Of a DNA stretch of 64,000 nt, positions 57,433 to 64,000 are shown in pieces. How positions within the stretch are numbered: the stretch's first letter is position 1; every line of letters begins with the position of its first letter. The position numbers and the translations under genes are program-made. Where the stretch lies: positions 1-64,000 of the forward strand of contig CAWKAN010000020.1 in the NCBI GenBank assembly GCA_963847615.1, read 5' to 3'. The notes below the pieces were generated by a model. That model was not told the origin of the DNA. It made no database searches and saw only the letters and a program-made list of their open reading frames with translations. The DNA is from Palsa-883 sp963847615 (lineage in GTDB: Bacteria > Pseudomonadota > Alphaproteobacteria > Acetobacterales > Acetobacteraceae).

Positions 57433-57651
57433 CTAGCCGCGCGACTTTCGACGAGATCCTCGCGCGGTCGCCGGCTTCTTGGTTGGGGCCGGCTTTCGCT
57501 CGGCCACCTCCAGGCCCATCACCACCAGCTCGCGGAGAGCGGCGGACTCGCTGTCCAGGCGACGGTCGAAGCGATAGTTGGTGACACGCTCCCATAGCTC
57601 GTCGTCGAGGCCGACTTGTCTGCGGTTCGGTGCGGTTGCTGGTCTGCCCAT
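57433..57651 (-). CDS. Small ribbon-helix-helix-like protein
   Basis: The product is 72 aa. NRRQVGLDDELWERVTNYRF and ESAALRELVVMGLE fit a ribbon-helix-helix DNA-binding fold, followed by a Lys/Arg-rich tail. It is upstream of the Shedu gene on the same strand with a gap of about 250 bp that contains no other convincing gene. It starts 32 bp from a perfect palindrome in its own promoter region, so it is a likely autoregulator of the cargo. Confidence 0.65.
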   Translation of the reverse strand: MGRPATAPNRRQVGLDDELWERVTNYRFDRRLDSESAALRELVVMGLEVAERKPAPTKKPATARGSRRKSRG

Positions 57652-57682
57652 GTGCCTCGCCTAGCACGGGCAATTCGTGTTT

Positions 57683-57699
57683 ACAAGTAATTTACTTGT
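57683..57699. promoter_or_regulatory. Palindromic operator candidate
   Basis: ACAAGTAA-T-TTACTTGT, a perfect 8+1+8 palindrome in the AT-rich gap between the divergent ribbon-helix-helix gene and the small plus-strand gene. A second short palindrome (TGCA-TTTA-TGCA) lies about 10 bp further on. Confidence 0.6.
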
Positions 57700-57756
57700 G
57701 GCATTGTCGTTGCATTTATGCAATAGTAAGTCATTGAAAAAACGGGACACGCCTCA

Positions 57757-58063
57757 ATGACCAGGTCCGCCGAAATCGCCATTCTCCGCCAGCGAAAACA
57801 GGTTCACCAGCGAGGCCGTCGAATACCGGGTCGAGGCCTGGGGCGACACTCCGATCGGCCAACTCTTCGCCTCGATCCGCACCAAGCTGCGCCGCAGAAA
57901 GACCGGCCGCGTCCGCCTCTCCGATCCGGAGATCGGCGAGCTGGTCTGGTTGCTCGATAACGTGATCCACCACGACTATCCGGCCGGCACCCTCCGCGCC
58001 TTCAAGCGGACGCTCGGCAAGCTGCGCAGCGCCGTGCTGACCGAGGACGCCCCGGTCAGGTGA
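57757..58063 (+). CDS. Small plus-strand protein in the prophage cargo, frameshifted
   Basis: ATG 57757 reads MTRSAEIAILRQR; a frame change at the AAAA run near 57796 leads to NRFTSEAVEYRVEAWGDTPI, then GQLFASIRTKLRRRKTGRV and ELVWLLDNVIHHDYPAGTLR, with a stop at 58061-58063. About 101 aa when corrected. Not recognised. It runs against the tail operon and its end overlaps the circularisation gene's end by 8 bp. Confidence 0.55.
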
Positions 58064-60726
58064 CGGTGTAGGGTCCGGTGACAAGCAACCCGATCACTGC
58101 GCCGCCCGAGTTCAACGCCTCGATCCACAGGTAGGAATTGCCGGCCGTCGCGATCTCGTCCGGATACCCGCCCCACAGATTGCCGCTGTAGTTCGACGCG
58201 TTGGTCCAGCCCGAGGTTGGCGGCACGGTTGCCGAACTGCCGAAAGCCTCCCGCAGGTTGGTCGGCGTCGGCGTCGCGGTGACGTTGACGCCCGGGCCAG
58301 TAGCCGGGGGCATACGGCCCGCTCGGCGAGATGTAATTCAACGTCAGCGTCGTGGCGTAGGTTGTCCCATTCGCCGTCGCCGTGAAGCTGCCCGCGCCCG
58401 CGGCGTTCACCGCTGCTACCTGGAAATCATATTCCGTGGCCGAGCTAAGCCCGGTGATCGTCGTCGTGGTGCCGCTAATCCCGGTCACCTGAGTCCAGGA
58501 ACCGCCGACGCTCGTCACGCGATACTGCGCGGTGTAGCTGGTCGCCGCGTCATGCGTGCCGTCGATCGCCGCCGCCGACCAGGTGATGGCGACGCTCGAC
58601 GTGGTGATCGCCAGCAGCGTCCCCGCCGCCAGGCCAGTTGGCACGTTCGGTGCGGCGGCCGTCGTGGTCGCGCTCGCGGAGGATGACGTTGCGGTGCCCG
58701 CCGTGTTGCTGGCGATCACCTGGAAATTGTAGGCCGTCGCGTGCGCCAGTCCGGTGACGTTGACCGAGGTTCCGGCGATCGGCGAACCGAACGTCGTCCA
58801 GCCTCCGCCCGACGCCAACTGGTATTGCGGCGTGTAGGTCGCTGCGGCGTTGTGCGTGCCGTCCGTGGCCGAAGCCGTCCACGACAGCGCGACCACGCTA
58901 TAGGCCGGCGAGCCGGCAGAGGCCGCGAGGCTGGTCGGCGCGTTCGGCGGGTTGAGCGTCGTGGTGGCCGTCGCCAGGATCGACGGGGATCCAACGCCCG
59001 CGGCATTGCTCGCAAGCACCTGGAAGTCGTACGCCGTGTTGCTCGACAGGCCCGTGACCGTGAAGCCGGTTGGCGAAGGCCCGATCGTGCCCGCGGTTAA
59101 CCAGATGCCGGCGCCATGCGCGCTGACCTGGATGATGTAGCCTGACGCCAGCCCACCAGTTGTCGCCGGCGACCAGGACAGCACTGCCGTGCTCGCCGTC
59201 GTGCCGACCACCGTCAGGCCCAGCGGCGCGTTCGGGGAGGGAAGCTGGTAGACGCCAACGCTCGGCACCGGTGCGATCAGCGGGACGCTCGCGCCGGCCG
59301 CCAGATCATAGGCATGCCCTCGGGCGCTTGACCCGAGGGTCGGGTTCACCGTCGGACCGGTGCCCGAGGCCAGCGCCTGAAACGTGGTCGGGCAAAACGC
59401 CGGATGGATCGCGCCCGATTCCGCCGCGATCTGATCCGACCGGCTCGCGTCGAGGTAGAGGCGGTGCGCGATCACCAGCGACGGGAGAGGAAGTTGCAGG
59501 TTGACCGTCACGACGCTGGGCAGGCTCGCGCCGCGCACCGTCAGGTCCTGCACGACGGCAGAGCGCAGCGCCTTCATGGCAGTGTAGCTGGCATCTTCCC
59601 CGGCATCGCCGGCAGCGGTGATCTCACTGTCCAGCGCGGCGGCGAGCACCACGCGCAACGCGGCAGCGTCATCGTAACTGCTGGGCTGATAGGAGGCCGA
59701 CGCGCGCGCCAGGCTGACCAGCGCCGCACGCCGGCACGCCGCCGCCATCGCGTCCCGCATCGCCGCCATTGCCGCGCCGATACCGACCGTCCCGCCGGCA
59801 CTGTCCGCGAAGGTGAAGCCGGCAAGCGCAAGCAGGACCTGCACCTGGTCGGCCGGATCGGTGATACCGGCCCGCATCGCCTCCACCAGCGCCGCCAGGG
59901 CGTCGGGCATGTCGGTGCTGGCAGAATACGAGCCGGCGGCTGCGGCGGCTCCAGACGCAGCCAGGGCCAGCGCGGCACGCTGATTCGCGAGTTGGGCCTG
60001 GAGCGTCGCAACCGTGGTGCCGATCGGCAGCATGGTCGAGGCCGAGCCCGCGCCATAGCGGCCGTAGGAGGTATTGGCATCGGGCGGCGGGAGCGCCGCC
60101 GCCATGCCGACGATCGCCGTTGGGTTGGCGCCCCCGGCGATCGTCGCCGCGGCGAAGCTGGTCACCACCGTCTGGCCCTCGCCAGTGACCGCCGGGCCGG
60201 CCGCGGCGGCGGGAATAGCCGTGCCGCCTAGGTCGCTGCCGGAGGCCGTCAACGCGCTGTCGGCCGCGGCAAGCACCGCGATGACCGTGGCGATGATGGT
60301 GGACGGGAAAACCGGGCTGCCGGCCTCGATGAATTGGAACGCGACCTCGATCACCCGCATCTTGTCTTTGTGGATCGCGGTCGTGGCCGAGCCGACCGAC
60401 ACCTTCACGGCGCCGATCGTCGGGTGGATCAGCAGCCCCGGACCCTTCGTCTCGACCGCGTTGTCCAGCAGAAGCTGCATGACCGGCGCCAGGTCGCCGA
60501 TCAGGTAGCCGGAAAACGAGTAGATTCGCAGCGCGCGGCCTATGTCCTCGGGCCAGCCGCCATCGACATAGGGGTATTCGTGGATCGCCTGCCGCCGGCC
60601 CTTCTTGGCCTGCGCCGCGATCACCTTGAACGGCACCCCGCGAAAGCTCGCCGTTTGCAGCAGGCCCATGAAGCCCGCGATGCTGGTCGGGGGCGCAAAG
60701 CCGGTGACGCTTGTAAACCCGCTCAC
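58056..60726 (-). CDS. Mu gp43-like DNA circularisation protein with fibronectin type III repeats, frameshifted
   Basis: GTG start at 60726. The N-terminal region (SFRGVPFKVIAAQAKKGRRQ, HEYPYVDGGWPEDIGRALRI) is the DNA-circularisation (gp43-like) domain. After an Ala-rich helical region come three fibronectin type III-like repeats (starting near PNAPLGLTVVG, PNAPTSLAAS and PNVPTGLAAG; each with the xAYDFQVxAxNxAG pattern). The frame breaks at a GGG run near 58293, after APGYW, and continues PGVNVTATPTPTNLREAFG and YLWIEALNSGG to the stop at 58056. About 890 aa when corrected. Confidence 0.8.
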
Positions 60727-60730
60727 GGCT

Positions 60731-62551
60731 TTAGCTCCACGGACCGCCGACCATCGGCATGCTGTGCTCGATCCTCGGCGGCGACGTGCTGACCGCGCCC
60801 GTTCCGACCGCGCTTGCCGTGGTGCCCGGCGGTGCGCCGTGCAGATGCACGTCCACCTGGACATGACCGTTCGCGGCAGCAGCAGTGTTCGCAGCAAGCG
60901 ACGCGCCGAAGGTGGCCAGCGACTGATTCGACTGAGACCCGCCGGGAAGCGACGGCCAGATCGAACCGAGCGCGGACGCGATCTGCATCTGGTGATTGCC
61001 GGCCTTCAAATCGTCTTCAAGGTCGCGGCCAGTCTTCGCATGATACGCGGTCGTTGCGAGATACCATGCCCCCTTGTCCTGGCTGTCTGGGCTGAAATCG
61101 GTCAGCCCGGCAGCATTGGCGACCGACCGCCACGTCCCGGAAATGAACTGATATTTGCCCGCCGCCGTACTCGTGCCGCCGGGTGCGACGCCCTCCGGAA
61201 ACTGCGAATAATCACTGAACCGGGTTCTGCTGTCATCGTTGGTCGGCGACCACCCGTTCTTGATGTCATAGCGGCCGTGGGACTCCGGGCCAGCGAGAGT
61301 TTCCAGAAACCCGCGCTTCGTGGGGTCCATCGTCAGATCGACGCTCGACTTTCGCGAACCGCCGCTAAGCCAGTGCCACGCGCGTTGATACCAGGGCGGG
61401 GTGTAATCGTCCGACGACGGCGCCGGGTTGAACGGGGAACCGCTCGGCGCGAAAGGAATGGTGACGCCGCCCGGAGTGAAGATCGTCCTGGTATCGTCGT
61501 GGGTCACCGCAGGCGGGAGCTTGTCTGCCAGGTAGCCAATGCCGCCGGCAACCGCCAACAGTTCGGTCGGCCCAAGCAGGCCGAGCGCGCGCAATATCCA
61601 CACCGCCGGCTTGATCGCCGACAGCGCGGCGACGGCACCGATCACCGCGCCGGCATTGGTCCCGTAGGAGTCCGCGAGGGCCTGGTTGCGCTCGATCCAA
61701 TGCGACGTGGTGTCGAGAACCTTGGTCGCGGTGCCCGACCAGCTATCAACGATGCGGTTGCCGACGCCCTCGATCGCGAGGCCGAGTTCCGACCAGGACG
61801 AATTCATTTTCTTCGCGTTGGCTGCCATCTCGGCAGTCATCACGCCGCCGGTTTCCCGCGCCCGGGCCACGAACGCATCGAGGCCCGCCTGCCCTTTCTC
61901 CAGCAGCGGCAGCAAATCCTTGTCGACGCCGACCGCCGCCAGCGCGCGGCCAGCCGTCGCCTTGTCGGTATACGTAGACGCCTTGTTCGCCAGCTTGCCG
62001 AGGGCATCCTCAGTCTTCGTGATGTTGCCCTGTTCGTCGCGCCAGTTGATGCCGAGCGCTTTCAAGTTCATCTGCGCCGTGGCGTCGCGATTATAGAACG
62101 CGGCATGCAACGTTTCGGACAGCCCTTTCAGGCTGCTATCCATCGCGTCTGCCGAACTGCCGGCCAGCCGCGCGGCACCGCGCAACGCGCTCAGCCGATC
62201 GACTGGCGTGTTCAACAGGTTCGCGGTCTTGCTGATCGAATTGCCCGCGTCGGCCCACCTCCGGCTCAGCTCGACCATCCCGCCGAGGCTGGCGGCCGAG
62301 GTAATCCCGACCATCGGGCCGGCCAGACGTTCCACCGCGCGCGCCGCGCCGAGCGCACGATCGCCGAGCGTCTGCATGCCCTCGGCGGCCCGGTTGATGC
62401 CGGTGACATCGCCGAATTTCGCCAGGCTCTTGTTGAACCGATCGGCCGGCGCGGTCAGCGCGGCGATGCGCTTGTTGATCGCATCGAGGCCAGCACTCGC
62501 GGCGTCGTTGATGCCGACGCCGATTGCGAACCCGGCTGCCTTACCCGCCAC
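60731..62551 (-). CDS. Phage tape measure protein with embedded peptidoglycan-hydrolase-like domain
   Basis: The product is 606 aa, GTG start at 62551. The N-terminal 300 residues are helical tape-measure sequence (RFNKSLAKFGDVTGINRA, LRGAARLAGSSADAM, ALAAVGVDKDLLPLLEKG). A hydrophobic stretch lies near 290-340. Residues about 415-540 resemble lysozyme-like phage muralytic domains (AGPESHGRYD with Glu, AAGKYQFISGTWRSVANAAG, FSPDSQDKGAWYLATTAY). The tape length should set tail length; the muralytic part would open the cell wall during injection. Confidence 0.85.
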   Translation of the reverse strand: MAGKAAGFAIGVGINDAASAGLDAINKRIAALTAPADRFNKSLAKFGDVTGINRAAEGMQTLGDRALGAARAVERLAGPMVGITSAASLGGMVELSRRWADAGNSISKTANLLNTPVDRLSALRGAARLAGSSADAMDSSLKGLSETLHAAFYNRDATAQMNLKALGINWRDEQGNITKTEDALGKLANKASTYTDKATAGRALAAVGVDKDLLPLLEKGQAGLDAFVARARETGGVMTAEMAANAKKMNSSWSELGLAIEGVGNRIVDSWSGTATKVLDTTSHWIERNQALADSYGTNAGAVIGAVAALSAIKPAVWILRALGLLGPTELLAVAGGIGYLADKLPPAVTHDDTRTIFTPGGVTIPFAPSGSPFNPAPSSDDYTPPWYQRAWHWLSGGSRKSSVDLTMDPTKRGFLETLAGPESHGRYDIKNGWSPTNDDSRTRFSDYSQFPEGVAPGGTSTAAGKYQFISGTWRSVANAAGLTDFSPDSQDKGAWYLATTAYHAKTGRDLEDDLKAGNHQMQIASALGSIWPSLPGGSQSNQSLATFGASLAANTAAAANGHVQVDVHLHGAPPGTTASAVGTGAVSTSPPRIEHSMPMVGGPWS

Positions 62552-62698
62552 GTTCGCGCTCCGTGATTCGAGGCATCAGGCTCGCCCAGCGCAGTAGTGC
62601 GGAAAGCGGCAGGGCCAACGCCCACCGCAGGCCGTCGCCATAGAAGCGCCCGACCTTCGCCGCGTGGATCTCCAGCTCGCCCGACCGGGCGAGCAGGA
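62541..62698 (-). other. Out-of-frame extension of the tail assembly chaperone
   Basis: Directly downstream of the chaperone stop (62699) the -1 or +1 frame is open to a TAA at 62541 and reads NGAGLLILLARSGELEI, RFYGDGLRWALALPL. No usable start codon is visible for it, and it overlaps the tape measure start by about 11 bp. This is the usual place for a G/GT-type programmed frameshift product. Confidence 0.5.
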
Positions 62699-63115
62699 TC
62701 AGGAGGCCGGCACCGTTGCTGCCGCCAGCGCGGCGGCGGCCTTCGCCGCTTGCTCGGCCGCCAAAGCCTCGGCCGCGGCCTCGGCCAGCACGGCCTGGCG
62801 CCGCGCGGCTCGCCAGCTCTCCAAAGGGTCGGGGGCTGGCGCGCCCACGAACTCCTCCAGGTAATCCGCGATCTGCTGGTTGAACCAATGCGGCTGCACT
62901 TTCAGCACGTCGTACGGCACATGCTCGGCCGAAGCCGACTCCAGCATGCGAAGGGTCACGTCGAGGCCGGTCGCGCCGTGAACGGCGGTCGCCTTCAACA
63001 CGTCCTCCGAAGTCGGCGCGCCCACGGTCAGCGTCGTGTATTGCAGGCCGCCGCTCATCTGCGGCTTCGGCAGCGTCCAGACAATCGGCTCTGGCACCGG
63101 CACCCATTCGGTCAC
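62699..63115 (-). CDS. Mu-like tail assembly chaperone
   Basis: The product is 138 aa, GTG start overlapping the tail tube stop. VPEPIVWTLPKPQMSGG, TLRMLESASAEHV and the Ala-rich C-terminal helix fit the Mu gp41/E14-type tail assembly chaperone placed between tube and tape measure. Confidence 0.8.
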   Translation of the reverse strand: MTEWVPVPEPIVWTLPKPQMSGGLQYTTLTVGAPTSEDVLKATAVHGATGLDVTLRMLESASAEHVPYDVLKVQPHWFNQQIADYLEEFVGAPAPDPLESWRAARRQAVLAEAAAEALAAEQAAKAAAALAAATVPAS

Positions 63116-63519
63116 GATTTTGCTCCAATTTCCATGATGGTTCCGGCCACCCCTTCAAACCGGAAATCGAATCCCGCGTCGGCACCGTTCACACCGGGGC
63201 GGCCGACGTACCAAAGGTTGTGCCCGACGATCTGCTTGCCGTTCGCAAGCAGGAAGACGACGGTCGCGTTGCTCAGCCCGGTGAACGACGTGACGCTGTT
63301 CGTTCCGGTGTCGCGGAACTTGCCCGAGATGTAGGGCGCGACCGGCTTCTGATCATAACCGTCAACGCCCGACAGGCTGCTCATCGTCGAGTTCTCGACG
63401 TTGGCCGGGTCCCAGATGAATTCAATGACCGAGATCGCGCTGCCGTTGACGCTCGCCGCGGTGATGCCGGCGAGCCGACGATTGGTCGGCGTGCTCGGCG
63501 CCGGAGTTGTGCCTGACAT
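63112..63519 (-). CDS. Phage tail tube protein (Mu gp40-like)
   Basis: The product is 135 aa. NRRLAGITAASVNGSAISV, ATVVFLLANGKQIVG and FDFRFEGVAGTIMEIG are typical of Mu-type tail tube proteins. It lies directly after the sheath gene. Confidence 0.87.
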   Translation of the reverse strand: MSGTTPAPSTPTNRRLAGITAASVNGSAISVIEFIWDPANVENSTMSSLSGVDGYDQKPVAPYISGKFRDTGTNSVTSFTGLSNATVVFLLANGKQIVGHNLWYVGRPGVNGADAGFDFRFEGVAGTIMEIGAKS

Positions 63520-63531
63520 GGATCAGCCCCT

Positions 63532-64000
63532 TCAAGTGCTCTGCTGGAATTGGATGAGCAGGCCGACGTTGATGACCTGATCGCTGAAATCGAGCGGCAG
63601 ATACATCAGAACCTGACCCTTCGTACCCGGGCCGGCCGTGGCATTTTGTGCGAAGGTCTGCACGTTTTGCACGATGAAGATGCTCGCCAGGTAGGCATAG
63701 ACAGCGATCACCGCGCCCAGCATCGCGTTCGGCGTGGTGGCCGGCGAACCAGGCGGGATCAGCGTTCCATTGCTCACCAGGATTTTGCCCGGAACGATGA
63801 ACTGGCTGGTGATCTGGGTAGCGATGTAGCGGGCCGCGTACATCGCCTGGAACATAATGTTCGTGTTAAGATACGAATTGTCCGGCTGGCCGCTCGCGTT
63901 GCTCTGGTAGGTGGTGATCGAGCGGTCGATCCGGCAGACCCCGGCTGCGTCCACAGTGAAGGTGCTCATCCCGTCGAACAGCAGGGTGTTGCGCTCCCCC
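63532..64000 (-). CDS. Phage tail sheath protein, C-terminal part
   Basis: Partial: the frame is open through the window end (upstream ERNTLLFDG precedes MSTFTVDAAG). C-terminal sheath features: RIDRSITTYQSNASGQPD, NIMFQAMYAARYIATQIT, FIVPGKILV, LDFSDQVINVGLLIQFQQ. The start lies beyond the window. Confidence 0.88.
   Translation of the reverse strand, partial: GERNTLLFDGMSTFTVDAAGVCRIDRSITTYQSNASGQPDNSYLNTNIMFQAMYAARYIATQITSQFIVPGKILVSNGTLIPPGSPATTPNAMLGAVIAVYAYLASIFIVQNVQTFAQNATAGPGTKGQVLMYLPLDFSDQVINVGLLIQFQQST

Larger units (their letters stand above)
50440..64000 (-). mobile_element. Mu-like prophage tail module (partial)
   Basis: All structural genes run on the minus strand in the order known from phage Mu and relatives: sheath, tube, tail assembly chaperone, tape measure, DNA-circularisation protein, baseplate/tail protein, baseplate V, gp46-like, baseplate J, gp48-like, fibre. 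It is cut by the window end; head, transposase and early genes are not seen. A non-structural cargo lies at 55780-58063. Confidence 0.85.

Noticed and set aside
57123..57584. Plus-strand gene between the Shedu and ribbon-helix-helix genes
   Set aside because: Overlaps both genes in antisense and has shadow-type composition without domain signals.

Overview
This is GC-rich DNA from an alphaproteobacterium. I would guess Acetobacteraceae/Rhodospirillales from the base composition, the enzyme repertoire (DhaKL, MoxR/VWA, GMC oxidoreductase, EthD and TauD genes) and the clusters of GC-rich hairpins, but no rRNA or marker gene is present to prove it.

Layout. About 0.2-34.8 kb is chromosomal backbone. 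It holds an EAL protein, a hydrolase, a membrane spermidine-synthase-like protein and an isoaspartyl-methyltransferase-like protein (0.2-5.8 kb). A sulfurtransferase/CobW/cyclase operon follows (6.1-8.8 kb). Next come a large inverted repeat split by an IS1595-type element with a passenger gene (8.8-11.7 kb), and a DhaKL/SDR/VOC cluster (11.7-14.6 kb). After these lie a MoxR-VWA pair, a GMC oxidoreductase and small metabolic genes (14.8-22.7 kb), a second hairpin repeat containing a perfect 120-bp palindrome (22.8-23.1 kb), Ada and a HemG-like flavodoxin. The 26-33.6 kb region is an electron-transfer and redox-signalling locus: a diheme-type cytochrome b, a nine-heme cytochrome c, two response regulators (one membrane-anchored) behind a textbook sigma-54 promoter, a histidine kinase with c-type heme motifs in its sensor domain, and its NtrC-type partner.

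A tRNA-Ser(TGA) at 35.0 kb marks the start of accessory DNA of visibly lower GC. This region carries a P-loop kinase / BpsA-like enzyme / unknown 'LWGxG' protein operon, a PIN-ImmA pair, a second LWGxG paralogue, an AbrB/MraZ-like protein and a FitAB toxin-antitoxin pair. It then carries a complete but damaged type I restriction locus (hsdM, hsdS split by an IS1380 element, an Abi-type gene, a HEPN-like gene, hsdR). From 50.4 kb to the window end lies the tail module of a Mu-like prophage on the minus strand, from tail sheath to tail fibre. A defence cargo sits inside it: a Shedu (DUF4263) nuclease plus a ribbon-helix-helix protein and a small divergent gene.

Roughly twenty genes or gene parts need a single-base frame correction to read through, in backbone, island and prophage alike, often at short G/C runs. 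Much of this probably reflects consensus errors rather than decay, so frameshifted genes are reported as whole genes with the break points given.
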